The notes under the pieces: generated by a model | What the model was told of the DNA's origin: nothing | Databases searched by the model: none | The model's input: the letters and a program-made list of their open reading frames with translations, nothing else | Translations under genes and position numbers: made by a program | Assembly (NCBI RefSeq): GCF_005502935.1 | Contig: NZ_SCMP01000001.1 | Span: forward strand, 310,001 to 374,000 | Length of the DNA stretch: 64,000 bases | Source: Pseudomonas sp. 2FG | GTDB taxonomy: Bacteria; Pseudomonadota; Gammaproteobacteria; Pseudomonadales; Pseudomonadaceae | Direction: 5' to 3' | In this document: piece by piece, positions 38,241 through 48,340 of the stretch | How positions within the stretch are numbered: position 1 is the stretch's first letter | Layout of the letters: every line of letters starts with the position of its first letter

Positions 38241-39766
38241 AGGTCCAGACTCTTTGGCGTCCAGACTTCTGGTTTCGCAGCCCCGGCAGTCAGAACCTTG
38301 TGCAAGAATGCCTTGAGCGCTTCACTGACGCGCTCAACCGCGGCAAAACTGCGCATCTGCTGGTAAGCATTGCTCGACATGCTTTGATAGTGCGCGGGGT
38401 TGTTACGTGCCACCAGATAGCTGCTCTGGAAGGCTTCCAGCAATGATTGCCAATTGAGTCGATGCCGGTGCGTGAACAGCATGCCAGTGGGGTCGTGCGG
38501 CCAACAGGTTGGCTCCAGCGAGTACTTGAGAACGAAGGCTACCTGCTCGTTCAGATAATCCGCCATTGCCGTGTGGTCCGGAGCAATTACCGGCTTGCCA
38601 CTCGAGAGGAACTCCATCAATGGCAAGCACAGCCCTTCACCGGACGAGGCGTTCACGTAGTAACTGCTGGCACTGATGAGCGCCTGGTATTGCTCGTCCT
38701 CCAGGAAGCCGTGCAGCACCACCACACGACAACGGAAAGGAGCCAGACGCGACAACAGCGTCATCAGGACGACGCGGTAGTGCTCCAGATCGTGATGGAT
38801 CATTTTCACGATCAGCGTGGCATCGTCGGTGTCCTTGAAAGCCCAGCAAAATGCGGTAATCAGATCGACCCAGTTCTTGCGCCCGTCAGCCGGGTTGAGC
38901 ACGGTGGTGTAGACGACTCCATTGACGCCGATGAGGCGTGGCTCAGGTTTGGCTTCGGGCTCCTCTGGTTGTTGCGGCTCATCAGGCTCCTGCGGTTCCA
39001 GGAGCGGCTCATTTGACGACTGAGAAATAGCCGCAACGGGCTCAAGAGGCCGGTGAATCTCGCGCCACCACCCCGTCAGCAGCGCTTTGCTGAGCTGCCA
39101 GGCCTCGACGCGGCGAGTTGCAGACGAAAGATCGAGCTCTGCTGCAGGCTCGGGCGCTTCCGTAGCAGGCTCTGGCGCTTTCGCAGCAGGTTCTGGCTTG
39201 CGTACCAGACCATCCGCGGAGAGTCCCAAAACCGGGCTGTCGATGACGATGCCGGCAAATGGAAACTGGCGAGCCCCTAGATCAGGAGAAAGTCCATCCT
39301 GAGATGCAAGGCAGGCATAACGATCCCAAATCGGTGCAGGTAGGGCAATAACAGGAAAACTTCCTTGCATTGCGTTATCCACCAGCAGGGCCGTCTCCTG
39401 ACTGGTAGTGATCGCGCCAATGGTATGGGCGAACACATGACGCCAATCGTTCCGGGGATCCTCGTCCCAGGCCATGGAAGGCAGGCTATCGAACTCCCAA
39501 GCGAACACAGTAGCCGTCGGACATTCCAAACCCAACGGAACTTGGTGCGGCGGACTGAAGTTCAGAAAAATGATTGGCTGCCCTTCCGCGCGGTAGCGCG
39601 CATAAAGCGATTCGATTTCAACCAGACTTTTAACCAGGATGACCGTACCGATTTGCTCAAGCGCGGGCATAAAGTCTTTCATCAGAAAAAAATAGCTGTA
39701 TTCAGGCTTGCCCAGAGAAGCCTGGATGGTCGATTGGTCGATTTTTGAACCAACAAGAATGATCAT
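38237..39766 (-). CDS. large GT4-type glycosyltransferase, first gene of the CPA operon
   Basis: 509 residues, same layout as its neighbour: KPEYSYFFLMKDFMPALEQ, FAWEFDSLPSMAWDEDP, linker, then TVLNPADGRKNWVDLITAFCW and NASSGEGLCLPLMEFLSSGKPVIAP. The linker has short repeats of the form EPAAKAPEPATEAPEPAAEL and further Glu/Pro runs (EPQEPDEPQQPEEPEAKPEP), a flexible spacer. It overlaps the next gene by four bases. No gene lies on either strand for the next 900 bases, so the operon promoter is probably just upstream of 39766. Confidence 0.8.
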   Translation of the reverse strand: MIILVGSKIDQSTIQASLGKPEYSYFFLMKDFMPALEQIGTVILVKSLVEIESLYARYRAEGQPIIFLNFSPPHQVPLGLECPTATVFAWEFDSLPSMAWDEDPRNDWRHVFAHTIGAITTSQETALLVDNAMQGSFPVIALPAPIWDRYACLASQDGLSPDLGARQFPFAGIVIDSPVLGLSADGLVRKPEPAAKAPEPATEAPEPAAELDLSSATRRVEAWQLSKALLTGWWREIHRPLEPVAAISQSSNEPLLEPQEPDEPQQPEEPEAKPEPRLIGVNGVVYTTVLNPADGRKNWVDLITAFCWAFKDTDDATLIVKMIHHDLEHYRVVLMTLLSRLAPFRCRVVVLHGFLEDEQYQALISASSYYVNASSGEGLCLPLMEFLSSGKPVIAPDHTAMADYLNEQVAFVLKYSLEPTCWPHDPTGMLFTHRHRLNWQSLLEAFQSSYLVARNNPAHYQSMSSNAYQQMRSFAAVERVSEALKAFLHKVLTAGAAKPEVWTPKSLDL

Positions 39767-40150
39767 GTTTTGTCCGTCACATGCAACCGAAAACCGATTC
39801 GGGTGCCGGGTGCCGCAAGCTAAATAAACGCGGAGTGCACCAGCAAATCCCCCTTAAGGCAAGGGCTATTGCCGTCAAATGAGTGCCTGGCTGGCGCCTA
39901 GCCCATGGCTGCTGGCTCTCGAGCTGAAAGTCGACCAAGCGGTCTGGATACGACCACATAACCAGGCTACCCGTCTGTCTCAGCCAAGGAATAAACGCAT
40001 GCTCACTTCGATCCGCCTGACGTGTTCCACGGCCCCGCTGACCTTAGCCCGCACCGCCTCCACCACCACTTCGGCGGCCCATCGATGCCATCGTCGATAG
40101 CACGTCAGATTCGACCTCGCCTTTCACCTCGGATGACATGATCGTTCGCG

Positions 40151-40247
40151 CACCGTGTGCGGCAAGCGGCGCGGCGGGCGCAATGCGGAGTTTCTGCCGA
40201 GCCTGACCGATAGTCTCAAAAGCCTGTCCGGCGTCTATGCCTTGGCT
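40151..40247 (+). pseudogene. fragment of ttuD (glycerate kinase MOFRL domain)
   Basis: 97 bases nearly identical to the intact ttuD around 20694-20790. The translated frame reads GRRNAEFLPSLTDSLK-like sequence, where ttuD has GRGGRNAEFLLSLTDSLKG. The identity extends across synonymous positions, so it is a DNA copy and not merely a similar domain. It keeps the + orientation, has no start, and runs into unrelated sequence at 40248. Confidence 0.8.
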
Positions 40248-40522
40248 CACGCGTTCTTTCGCTGCCAGCGCCCTACCCGGCACAAAACAGCCTGAGCGGT
40301 GATATCCGCCGGGCGGGCGCTGCAGCTGGGGATGCGGAATGTCTGGCGTTCTGGGTGGCGAAGGCTTGCCACGACTACGCGCGATGCCCTCCGCGCAATT
40401 GGTCGCGAGCTTCCGCCAGGAATGGCTGGCGGCCCAGCACATGGGCCACTCCGGCTGAAGCGAAAGGTTTGGCTATGTCTGAGTCTGCTGTTGCAGAGCG
40501 CTCATTGGGAAAGCGCAAAACC

Positions 40523-40600
40523 GTAGGCTGGCTAGAGTGCCGCGAAACCCAGCTCGACCCGTTGCTGGGTTTCGCCGAAAAACGGCTCTACCCAGCCTAC
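40523..40600. repeat. 78-base dispersed inverted repeat
   Basis: Left arm GTAGGCTGGCTAGAG...CGAAACCCAGC and right arm GCTGGGTTTCG...CTCTACCCAGCCTAC are near reverse complements with short insertions. The same GTAGG...GAAACCC theme is a common pseudomonad repeat. No coding content. Confidence 0.55.
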
Positions 40601-40676
40601 ATCCCTTTCGCGAACAGCACTTGCTCCTACGAAGAGCTGCAGCCCTGCTCAACATTTAACGGGTACATAGGCGTGC

Positions 40677-41102
40677 CTACTGCGGATATTGCCGGCTCAA
40701 ACCCGGCGGCACACCGCTGCTGTCGGTGGGTAGCCAAGGCCCTTGCGGATTGCTGGCCCAACTCCAACCGTTGTCCCAGCGGTAGTAGGTGCGCTCGCGG
40801 TAGTAGATGCCTTTAGCCCCCTCCAACACGTAGACCCCCAGTTTGTTATCCCAATAGCTGCTCACCCCAGGCGGCGGGGCAAAGTGTGGGTGGGCCTTCA
40901 TCCGCGTGCTGGGTTGCGGTTGCGGCGGGATCGGCTGGCTCGGTTGCTGCGTGCTGCGCGGTTTTGTGCTGGGTGCGGGCTTGCTGGGTGGTTGTTGGGT
41001 GCCGCGCGGTTCTTGCGGGATCGGCTGCTGCACCACAGGTACCGTACAACCGGCCAACGCCAACAGCAGCACCGCTAAACCGAGACGAATAGTAGTTTTC
41101 AT
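40677..41102 (-). CDS. small proline-rich lipoprotein, translationally coupled to ccmI
   Basis: 141 residues. Signal peptide with lipobox LALAGC, then a Pro/Gln/Ser-rich spacer (about 20-65) and a compact C-terminal domain with [31 protein letters not shown], rich in Tyr and Trp. ATG overlaps the ccmI stop by four bases (ATGA). It would be anchored to a membrane with a flexible linker. I do not recognise the family; the coupling suggests co-expression with cytochrome c maturation, but no function is claimed. Confidence 0.8.
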   Translation of the reverse strand: MKTTIRLGLAVLLLALAGCTVPVVQQPIPQEPRGTQQPPSKPAPSTKPRSTQQPSQPIPPQPQPSTRMKAHPHFAPPPGVSSYWDNKLGVYVLEGAKGIYYRERTYYRWDNGWSWASNPQGPWLPTDSSGVPPGLSRQYPQ

Positions 41103-42307
41103 TGCGCCGGGCCATCCGCCGTATCGATAGTCAGCTGTTGCCGATCCGCTGTGCTGCTAGCCAAGGGTTGACTGCGACCGATCCACTCGCCCGCCTTGGC
41201 ATTTCCCGCGCGTGACACACGGGCTACCAGTAAGACCTGAGGGAAGTTGGAGAGTTTCAGCTGCGGCATCATCGCGTCGCTATCCGACAGGCTGACTTCC
41301 GCCGGCAGGTCGGCCACGGTCAGGCGCTTGACCGCCAGCGGCATCGGCGGGCCGGAGGCGGCGCGGGCGAAGACGAATACCGTGTCAGTGGGCTGGACTT
41401 TGCCTTGCAGCGCCGGCGCCAGTTCCACCCGTACCTTGAGCGCGGCAACCGTGGCCAGCGCAGCCGGCTCGGGCAGGGTTTCGCCCGCTGCGAGCCGTTC
41501 CCGGGCGCGCTCGATCCCCCCCTCAATCGCGCTGCGCGACGCATCACCGGCCGGCAGCAGAACCGCCAAGCGCTCCCAGAAGCCAATCGCATCCTTGAAG
41601 CGCTTGTCCTCAAACGCCGCAATACCCAGCAGGCCAAGGCTGGTGACCTCCTCCGGATTGGCCTGCAAGGCTTCATCGGTCAGCGCCTGCAGCTCCGCCG
41701 ACCATTTTTTACCCTTGGCGAAATACAGCGCCTGGGCCAGTTGACCCAACAACTCGGGCTGACGCCCGGCCAGGCCAACGGCCCGCTCAAACGCACTCGC
41801 CGCGTCGGCAGCGCGATCTTGGGCCATATAGGTGCGACCGAGGAAATACCAGGCCTCGGCGGAATCCGGCTGGGCCTTGACGGCCTGCTCCAGGCGCGCG
41901 GTCATCTCCTCGACCGTGCGTGGCTGCTGGGCGAACTCACGGGCCAATTCGACTTTGTCGCTGGCGCCCCAGTGCAGGTAAAAACCAACCCCCATCAACG
42001 GCACCAGCACGGCGGCCAATAACGGGGTCAGCTTACCCAGGCGCGAGCTGCGCTCTTGCTCGGTGCCTTCGGTATCGGCCAGCAACTCACGGGCCGCTTC
42101 GGTGCGACCGGCGTCCAGTTGCTCAGTGCCGAGCTCGCCGGCCTGCTGCTGAGCTTCCAGCTCGGCCAGACGTTCCTGATAGAGGGCCACGTTGAGGGCG
42201 GTACGGTCTTCCTCGGCCTGGGCACGGCGGCCACGCAACACGGGGATCAGCAGAAAAGCCAAGGCCACCAGCAACAGCAGGCCGGCGGCGAGCCAGAAAT
42301 CAATCAT
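41099..42307 (-). CDS. ccmI: c-type cytochrome biogenesis protein CcmI
   Basis: 402 residues. An N-terminal membrane helix ([21 protein letters not shown]), a coiled coil ([14 protein letters not shown]), a second helix ([21 protein letters not shown]), then TPR repeats ([19 protein letters not shown]) and a C-terminal periplasmic domain. CcmI holds apocytochrome for heme attachment with CcmH. It has a four-base overlap with ccmH. PuuD in this window is a likely client, having a CTVCH motif. Confidence 0.95.
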   Translation of the reverse strand: MIDFWLAAGLLLLVALAFLLIPVLRGRRAQAEEDRTALNVALYQERLAELEAQQQAGELGTEQLDAGRTEAARELLADTEGTEQERSSRLGKLTPLLAAVLVPLMGVGFYLHWGASDKVELAREFAQQPRTVEEMTARLEQAVKAQPDSAEAWYFLGRTYMAQDRAADAASAFERAVGLAGRQPELLGQLAQALYFAKGKKWSAELQALTDEALQANPEEVTSLGLLGIAAFEDKRFKDAIGFWERLAVLLPAGDASRSAIEGGIERARERLAAGETLPEPAALATVAALKVRVELAPALQGKVQPTDTVFVFARAASGPPMPLAVKRLTVADLPAEVSLSDSDAMMPQLKLSNFPQVLLVARVSRAGNAKAGEWIGRSQPLASSTADRQQLTIDTADGPAQ

Positions 42308-42801
42308 GGGTGTTTTTTATCCGCATGCTCTGAGTTTAAAAGTGCGTCGAGGCGCGCACGCTCCTCGGCGGAAAGCGTGGCGACACCCGCGGCGGCTTCC
42401 CTGCGACGGCGCAGCACGAGCACACCCATCACCAGCAGGCCAGCGATCAGCAGGCCCGCCGGGCCATACCAAAGCAACCAGGTACGGGCATTCAGCGCCG
42501 GCTTGTAGCGAACGAACTCACCGTAGCGATCGACCATGAACTCGACGATCTGCTCGTTGCTCTTGCCCTCGCCGAGCATGCGAACGATTTCCCGGCGCAG
42601 GTCGGTGGCAATCGGGGCGTTAGAGTCGGCGATGTCCTGGTTCTGGCATTTGGGGCAGCGCAGCTCCTGGGTCAGCTGGCGAAAGCGTGCGCGCTCGGCC
42701 TCATCGGCGAACTCGTAGGTATCGATAGCCGCCTGCGCGACGCCGATCAGGCTCAGGCCCAGTGCGGCTATGACTGCGGCCGCGCTAAGCCAGCGCTTCA
42801 T
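42304..42801 (-). CDS. ccmH: cytochrome c biogenesis thiol-reductase subunit CcmH
   Basis: 165 residues from ATG 42801 ([20 protein letters not shown]), whose start overlaps the ccmG stop; longer frames are in a different setting. A signal peptide, then [20 protein letters not shown] with the CxxC pair that reduces apocytochrome cysteines, and a C-terminal transmembrane helix ([20 protein letters not shown]). Confidence 0.95.
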   Translation of the reverse strand: MKRWLSAAAVIAALGLSLIGVAQAAIDTYEFADEAERARFRQLTQELRCPKCQNQDIADSNAPIATDLRREIVRMLGEGKSNEQIVEFMVDRYGEFVRYKPALNARTWLLWYGPAGLLIAGLLVMGVLVLRRRREAAAGVATLSAEERARLDALLNSEHADKKHP

Positions 42802-43334
42802 TGGCCCGCCTCGTCGACCAGACCCTGATAGAGCGGCGCCAGCTGTTCGCGCCAGACGCGTTCGTCGATCACGCCGACAAACTTGTGGCGGATGATGCCT
42901 TGGCTGTCGATCAGGAAGGTCTCCGGCGCGCCATAGACGCCCAGGTTCAGACCCAGGCTGCCCTGCTCGTCGCGGATATTCAGTTGGTAGGGATTGTGGA
43001 ATTCCTTCAGCCATTTCAGCGCGGCGGCGTTGTCGTCCTTGTAGTTGACGCCATAGACCCGCACGCCTTGCTGAGCCAGCTTGTTCAACATCGGATGTTC
43101 GACCCGGCAGGCCACGCACCAGGTCGCCCAGACGTTGAGCAACGCCGGCTTGCCGAGCAGATCGGCCTGGGTCAGGGTCTGCTCGCCCTCCACTGCCGGC
43201 AGGGAAAACGCCGGCACAGGTTTTCCGATCAGGGCCGAAGGCAGTTCGGACGGATTGAGGAACAGACCACGATAGAGAAACACCGCGCCAATCAGGAAGA
43301 TCGCCAGCGGCAACAGCAAGATCGCCCGCTTCAT
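42798..43334 (-). CDS. ccmG: thiol:disulfide interchange protein CcmG/DsbE
   Basis: 178 residues. An N-terminal membrane anchor (LLLPLAIFLIGAVFLYRG), then a thioredoxin fold with NVWATWCVACRVEHPML (CxxC) and GAPETFLIDSQGIIRHKFVG, the cis-Pro region. Keeps apocytochrome cysteines reduced in the periplasm. Overlaps both neighbours by four bases. Confidence 0.95.
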   Translation of the reverse strand: MKRAILLLPLAIFLIGAVFLYRGLFLNPSELPSALIGKPVPAFSLPAVEGEQTLTQADLLGKPALLNVWATWCVACRVEHPMLNKLAQQGVRVYGVNYKDDNAAALKWLKEFHNPYQLNIRDEQGSLGLNLGVYGAPETFLIDSQGIIRHKFVGVIDERVWREQLAPLYQGLVDEAGQ

Positions 43335-45331
43335 GCTTGCGCTCCAGTCAGACCCAAGGCATCCCGCACACGGGTTTTCACTTTCACCCGGTAGCGCCGA
43401 TCGAACGCCGCCAGCAAGCCGCCAAAACCGGTCAACAGGCCACCGAACCAGATCCAGCGCACATAGGGCTTGACGTGGACCCGCACAGCCCAGGCGCCAT
43501 TTTCCAGCGGCTCACCGAGGGCGACGTAGAGGTCGCGGGTGAAGCCGGCGTCGATGCCGGCTTCGGTCATCACCGAGTTCTGCACGCTGTAGAGACGCTT
43601 TTCCGGGTACAGCACGGTGACTTCCTTGCCGTCCTCGATCACCCGTACCGTGCCCTTATCCGAGGTGAAGTTCGGGCCTTCAAAGTGCTCCGCGCCTTCG
43701 AAGAGGAAGCGATAGCCACCCAGCTCCATCGACTCGCCCGGTTCCAGACGCAGATCGCGCTCGGCGCTGTTCTGGCTGGAGAGCACCACACCGAGGGCGC
43801 AGACGGCGATGCCGAGGTGCGCCACCTGCATGCCCCAGTAGCTGCGGCTCATGCCGCGAATGCCTTTGAGCAGGCCGGTGTGGCGAGTCTTGTCGAGCAG
43901 ATCGCGCACGCCAGCCAACACCACCCAGGCCGCCAGCAGGCAGGCCGCCAGCACCGCCCAGTGGAAATCCGCCACCAGCAGGGACGCGACACCGCCCAAC
44001 ACCACGCTGGACAGCAGCACCGGACTGAGCATACCGATCAGCCACTTCAGCGGTGTGTCCTTCCAACGCACTATCACTCCCAGCGCCATCACCAGCATGA
44101 GCAGGCTCATCAGCGGCACGAACAGCGCATTGAAGTACGGCGGGCCGACCGACAGCTTGGCGCCGGTCAAGGCGTCCAACACCAGGGGATAGAGGGTGCC
44201 GAGCAGGATCATCGAGGCGGCGACCACCAGCACCAGGTTGTTGCCCAGCAGCAGCATCTCCCGCGACCACAGGGCGAAACCCACGTGGCTCTTGACCACC
44301 GGCGCACGCAGGGCGAACAGCGTCAGCGAGCCACCGACCACCAGCAACAGGAAGGCCAGGATAAATACGCCGCGCTCGGGATCGGAGGCGAAGGCGTGCA
44401 CCGAGGTCAACACGCCGGAGCGCACCAGGAAGGTGCCCAGCAGGCTCAACGAAAACGCCGCAATCGCCAACAACACGGTCCAGCTTTTGAACACGCCACG
44501 CTTCTCGGTCACCGCCAGCGAGTGGATCAGCGCGGTGCCGACCAGCCAGGGCATGAAGGAGGCATTTTCCACCGGGTCCCAGAACCACCAGCCGCCCCAG
44601 CCCAATTCGTAATAAGCCCACCAGGAGCCCAGGGTGATGCCGATACCGAGGAAGGCCCAGGCGACAATGGTCCACGGCCGCGACCAGCGCGCCCAAGCCG
44701 CATCCAGGCGACCGCCGAGCAAGGCGGCGATGGCGAAGGAGAAGGCGACCGAGAAGCCGACATAGCCCATGTAGAGCATGGGCGGATGGACGATCAGGCC
44801 GATGTCCTGCAGCAGCGGATTGAGATCGCGGCCGTCCACCGGGCTCTGCGGCAGGAGGCGTTCGAAGGGGTTGGAGGTGACGATCAGGAACAGCAAGAAG
44901 CCGATACTGATCATCCCCATCACACCCAGCACGCGGGCCAGCATCACATCCGGCAACTGCCGGGAGAAGATCGACACCGCGAAGGTCCAGCCACCGAGGA
45001 TCAATGCCCACAGCAGCAAGGAGCCTTCGTGGGCGCCCCACACGGCGCTGAACTTGTAGTACCAGGGCAAGGCGCTGTTGGAATTGTTGGCGACATAGGC
45101 GACCGAGAAGTCGTCGACCATGAAGGCGTAGGTCAGGCAGGCAAAAGCAAACAGCAGAAAGGCAAACTGCCCCCAGGCCGCAGGCTGCGCCAGCCTCATC
45201 CACTGGTGATCGCCACGCCAGGCGCCGATCATCGGCAGCGTGGCCTGCACCAGCGCCATGCACAGGGCCAGAATCATCGCCAGGTGGCCCAGTTCGGGCA
45301 CTATCAAACCAGGCATCAAGCCAGACATCAT
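43331..45331 (-). CDS. ccmF: heme lyase subunit CcmF
   Basis: 666 residues, about 15 membrane helices, the core of the heme ligation complex. [19 protein letters not shown] is the WWD domain that handles heme, with flanking conserved His residues, and the long periplasmic loop precedes the C-terminal helix. Full length for the family. The large open frame on the opposite strand here is a shadow of this gene. Confidence 0.96.
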   Translation of the reverse strand: MMSGLMPGLIVPELGHLAMILALCMALVQATLPMIGAWRGDHQWMRLAQPAAWGQFAFLLFAFACLTYAFMVDDFSVAYVANNSNSALPWYYKFSAVWGAHEGSLLLWALILGGWTFAVSIFSRQLPDVMLARVLGVMGMISIGFLLFLIVTSNPFERLLPQSPVDGRDLNPLLQDIGLIVHPPMLYMGYVGFSVAFSFAIAALLGGRLDAAWARWSRPWTIVAWAFLGIGITLGSWWAYYELGWGGWWFWDPVENASFMPWLVGTALIHSLAVTEKRGVFKSWTVLLAIAAFSLSLLGTFLVRSGVLTSVHAFASDPERGVFILAFLLLVVGGSLTLFALRAPVVKSHVGFALWSREMLLLGNNLVLVVAASMILLGTLYPLVLDALTGAKLSVGPPYFNALFVPLMSLLMLVMALGVIVRWKDTPLKWLIGMLSPVLLSSVVLGGVASLLVADFHWAVLAACLLAAWVVLAGVRDLLDKTRHTGLLKGIRGMSRSYWGMQVAHLGIAVCALGVVLSSQNSAERDLRLEPGESMELGGYRFLFEGAEHFEGPNFTSDKGTVRVIEDGKEVTVLYPEKRLYSVQNSVMTEAGIDAGFTRDLYVALGEPLENGAWAVRVHVKPYVRWIWFGGLLTGFGGLLAAFDRRYRVKVKTRVRDALGLTGAQA

Positions 45332-45804
45332 TGCGCCCCCTCTTTCGATTGCATGGCGTCCGACTGCATGGACTGATACTGGCCGCTGTCTTTGAGAGCC
45401 TTGGTCACTTCCGGTGGCATGTACTTTTCGTCGTGCTTGGCCAGCACTTCGTCGGCGATCAGCACGCCGTCGGCATTCAGCTTGCCCAAAGCGACTATGC
45501 CCTGCCCCTCACGGAACAGATCCGGCAGGATGCCGCGGTAGTGGATGGTGACATTCTTGGCGAAGTCGGTGACCACGAATTGCACGTCCAGCGAGTCGCC
45601 GAAACGCTTCAAGGAGCCCTTTTCGACCATGCCGCCGGCGCGAATCCGGGTGTCATGCGGTACTTCGCCATTAGCGATCTGCGTCGGGGTGTAAAACAGA
45701 TTGATGTTCTGCTGCAGGGCGCTGAGCGCGAGTGCGACGGCGACCCCGACGCCGGCCAGAATGCCGAGGATGATAAACAGACGCTTCTTACGCAGCGGAT
45801 TCAC
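45328..45804 (-). CDS. ccmE: cytochrome c maturation heme chaperone CcmE
   Basis: 158 residues. An N-terminal membrane anchor ([20 protein letters not shown]) and an OB-fold periplasmic domain. His124 and Tyr128 in [13 protein letters not shown] are the covalent heme site and its partner. The stop overlaps ccmF, and the start overlaps ccmD. Confidence 0.96.
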   Translation of the reverse strand: MNPLRKKRLFIILGILAGVGVAVALALSALQQNINLFYTPTQIANGEVPHDTRIRAGGMVEKGSLKRFGDSLDVQFVVTDFAKNVTIHYRGILPDLFREGQGIVALGKLNADGVLIADEVLAKHDEKYMPPEVTKALKDSGQYQSMQSDAMQSKEGAQ

Positions 45805-45977
45805 TTCTGACGCTCCCGGCGCAAACGACGCGCCTCTTCTTGCAGGTAACGGCGACGCGCCAGAATCGGCATCGCGACGTTGATAGCCAGCACCGTCAGG
45901 CCAATGCCATAGGCCGACCAGACATACAAGGCATGCTGGCCCATGGCGAGAAAATCGCCGAAGGAGGTAAAGCTCAT
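45801..45977 (-). CDS. ccmD: heme exporter protein CcmD
   Basis: 58 residues, one membrane helix ([20 protein letters not shown]) followed by a basic tail ([18 protein letters not shown]). It releases holo-CcmE from CcmABC. ATG 45977 overlaps the ccmC stop; the gene was called by placement and family size. Confidence 0.9.
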   Translation of the reverse strand: MSFTSFGDFLAMGQHALYVWSAYGIGLTVLAINVAMPILARRRYLQEEARRLRRERQK

Positions 45978-46735
45978 CGTACGCCCTCCAGCCCCACTTG
46001 TTTCACCACTTCGGCCTTGACCCAACTGCTGCGCGACTCGCGCTTGAGCACTTCCAGGCGCATGCGCAGCAGCAATACGGCGCCGAAGAAACAGTAGAAG
46101 CCGAGCGCCATGAGCAACAGCGGCAGCCACATCTCCACCGGCATCGCCGGCTTCTCGGTGAGCTTGAAGGTGGCGCCCTGGTGCAGGGTGTTCCACCACT
46201 CCACCGAGTATTTGATGATCGGGATGTTGATCACCCCGACTATGGCCAGCACCGCGCAAGCCTTGGCCGCGCTGTCGCGATTGCTGATGGCATGCCCGAG
46301 GGCGATCACGCCGAAATACAGAAACAGCAGGATCAACATCGAGGTCAACCGCGCATCCCAGACCCACCAGGAGCCCCAGGTCGGTTTGCCCCAGATGGCG
46401 CCGGTCAGCAGCGCGATAACGGTCATCCAGGCACCGATAGGTGCGGCCGCCTGCAACGCCACATCCGCCAGCTTAATCTTCCACACCAGCCCCACCACGC
46501 CGGCCACCGCCAGCATGAGGTAACAGGACTGGGCGAGGATGGCCGCCGGCACATGGATGTAGATGATCCGGAAGCTATTGCCCTGCTGGTAATCCGGCGG
46601 CGCAAAAACCAGCCCCCACACCAGTCCCACGCCGATCAGCAACACGGCGGCCAGCGTCAGCCAGGGCAACCAGCGACCACTGATGTCGTAGAACCATTTG
46701 GGCGAGCCCCATTTGTGAAACCAAGTCCAATTCAT
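45974..46735 (-). CDS. ccmC: heme transporter subunit CcmC
   Basis: 253 residues from ATG 46735 ([20 protein letters not shown]), six helices. [21 protein letters not shown] is the WWD motif that loads heme onto CcmE. The frame could open upstream at 46795, but the conserved MNWTWFHK start is clear. Confidence 0.95.
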   Translation of the reverse strand: MNWTWFHKWGSPKWFYDISGRWLPWLTLAAVLLIGVGLVWGLVFAPPDYQQGNSFRIIYIHVPAAILAQSCYLMLAVAGVVGLVWKIKLADVALQAAAPIGAWMTVIALLTGAIWGKPTWGSWWVWDARLTSMLILLFLYFGVIALGHAISNRDSAAKACAVLAIVGVINIPIIKYSVEWWNTLHQGATFKLTEKPAMPVEMWLPLLLMALGFYCFFGAVLLLRMRLEVLKRESRSSWVKAEVVKQVGLEGVR

Positions 46736-46754
46736 CACGGTAACCAATTCATTT

Positions 46755-47426
46755 TTATTCGCCGACGCTGATAGACAGGCCGGCGGCTGTCGCAAAAGGA
46801 GTCAGTGTGACCGCTAACGCAGTGAGACTGCCCATCCACAATAAGTAACCGACCACCGGCAATCCTTGCAGGGCCGCCTGCAACGCCCCGCTGCCGAGAA
46901 TCAGCACCGGGATGTACAGCGGCAGAATCAGCAGCGCCAGCAACAGGCCGCCACGCTTGAGGCCTACGGTCAACGCCGCACCCACGGCGCCGAGCAGGCT
47001 CAACACCGGCGTGCCCAGCAATAGCGTCAGCAGCAAGACCGGCAGGCAGCGCGCCGGCAGGCCGAGCATCAACGCCAGCAAAGGTGCGAGCAAGACCAAT
47101 GCCAAACCGGAAAACAGCCAGTGTGCCAGCACCTTGGCCAACACCAGAAGCGCTAAGGGGTGCGACGAAAGGACCCACTGCTCCAGCGAGCCATCTTCGA
47201 AATCGCTACGAAACAAGCCATCCAGCGACAGCAGCACCGCCAGTAGCGCAGCAACCCAGATCAAACCGGGCGACAGGGTTTGCAGCAACTGGGTCTCCGG
47301 CCCGACGGCGAGCGGGAACAGGGCGATCACTATGGCGAAAAACACCAGCGGATTGGCCAGCTCCGCCGGGCGGCGAAACAGCAGGCGCGCCTCACGGGCG
47401 ACGAGCAAGGTGAAGACATTGCTCAT
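46755..47426 (-). CDS. ccmB: heme ABC exporter permease CcmB
   Basis: 223 residues from ATG 47426 ([20 protein letters not shown]), six helices, with the [20 protein letters not shown] motif of CcmB. Works with CcmA, with which it overlaps by four bases. 19 bases separate it from ccmC. Confidence 0.95.
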   Translation of the reverse strand: MSNVFTLLVAREARLLFRRPAELANPLVFFAIVIALFPLAVGPETQLLQTLSPGLIWVAALLAVLLSLDGLFRSDFEDGSLEQWVLSSHPLALLVLAKVLAHWLFSGLALVLLAPLLALMLGLPARCLPVLLLTLLLGTPVLSLLGAVGAALTVGLKRGGLLLALLILPLYIPVLILGSGALQAALQGLPVVGYLLWMGSLTALAVTLTPFATAAGLSISVGE

Positions 47427-48058
47427 GGATTGCGCTGCCCCAAATCGAGATCGCGATAGCCCGCCGGCTTCACCGCCAGCGCGTGGTGGGTGGTCAACAC
47501 CACCAGGCCACCTTGCTCGCAATGACGAGCCAGATGGCTTTCCAGTTGAGCCACGCCTTGCTTATCGAGCGCGGTGAACGGCTCATCGAGAATCCACAGC
47601 GGCGGTGCATCCAGATACAGCCGAGCCAGGGCGACTCGACGCTGCTGACCAGCCGATAAGGTATGGCAGGGAACATCCTCGAAACCGCGCAGTCCGACGG
47701 CCTCAAGCGCCTGCCAGATCGCGCCACGCTCGGCGGGACGATGCAACGCACACAGCCAGGCGAGGTTCTCCTCGGCGGTCAGCAAGCCCTTGATCCCGGC
47801 GGCATGGCCAATCCACAGCAGATTGCGGGTTAATTCAGCACGCTGCCGAATCAGTGCCTGGCCATTCAGGCGCACCTCGCCGGCGGTAGGCTGCATCAAT
47901 CCGGCCAGCAAACGCAGCAGGCTGGTCTTGCCGCTGCCATTGGGGCCGGATACCTGCAACATTTCACCGGCAGCCAGGCGCAGGTCGAGCCGCTCGAAGA
48001 GCATGCGCCAATCCCGCTCGCAGACGAGCGCCACAGCTTCGAGTAAAGGGCTATTCAC
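47423..48058 (-). CDS. ccmA: heme ABC exporter ATPase CcmA
   Basis: 211 residues. [16 protein letters not shown] is Walker [15 protein letters not shown] the signature, [12 protein letters not shown]alker B, and LTTHHALA the switch. First gene of the ccm operon. In related Pseudomonas the gene upstream is cheW or a nearby chemotaxis gene; here it is fleN. Confidence 0.96.
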   Translation of the reverse strand: MNSPLLEAVALVCERDWRMLFERLDLRLAAGEMLQVSGPNGSGKTSLLRLLAGLMQPTAGEVRLNGQALIRQRAELTRNLLWIGHAAGIKGLLTAEENLAWLCALHRPAERGAIWQALEAVGLRGFEDVPCHTLSAGQQRRVALARLYLDAPPLWILDEPFTALDKQGVAQLESHLARHCEQGGLVVLTTHHALAVKPAGYRDLDLGQRNP

Positions 48059-48164
48059 AGCATGGCGACCTTAGGGGTATTCAAGCTTCTGGCTATCAAG
48101 TCCGAGCAGGCTTGGCCGCTATATTGACGCAGGTTCAGTGCGCGGCCGACCCGGACGGGGCGGC

Positions 48165-48193
48165 ATTATACATGCCATGCCCTGCCCCCCGAA
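48165..48193 (-). promoter_or_regulatory. possible promoter of the ccm operon
   Basis: On the minus strand TATAAT (48170-48165) stands 17 bases after TTCGGG (48193-48188), about 107 bases before ccmA. The -10 is perfect and the -35 weak. The 48059-48340 gap shows no other gene. A promoter here would be needed since the upstream motility genes are gone. Confidence 0.5.
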
Positions 48194-48340
48194 GCGGGCA
48201 TTTTCGACAGCTTGTAACCCGTTGATGAGCGAAATCAGCAGCAGGAAGGCCTACTGGCTAAAGGCGAAACCGCCAAGGCCGGTGGCGTAGGGAGTCCCGC
48301 GCCCGAGCCTTGCTATACCTACACAGCCCAGTGGCCGCTG

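Larger units (their letters stand above)
39767..40676. other. 910-base intergenic region before the CPA operon
   Basis: No convincing full-length gene. It should contain the CPA operon promoter near 39770-39850 (A/T-richer stretch). At 40151-40247 is a decayed piece of ttuD, and at 40523-40600 a dispersed inverted repeat. Around 40385-40460 a short open stretch reading to MGHSG then stop looks like the end of a lost gene, which I cannot identify. It seems to be a patchwork of remnants. Confidence 0.5.

Noticed and set aside
40385..40460. Short minus/plus frames ending MGHSG as a gene
   Set aside because: The stretch looks like the end of a gene but has no start and no family I recognise. Noted in the intergenic entry only.
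43337..45376. 679-codon open frame on the plus strand
   Set aside because: Antisense shadow of ccmF. Sequence is dominated by Gln, His and Arg, with no fold or motif, while ccmF is full length with its WWD motif.
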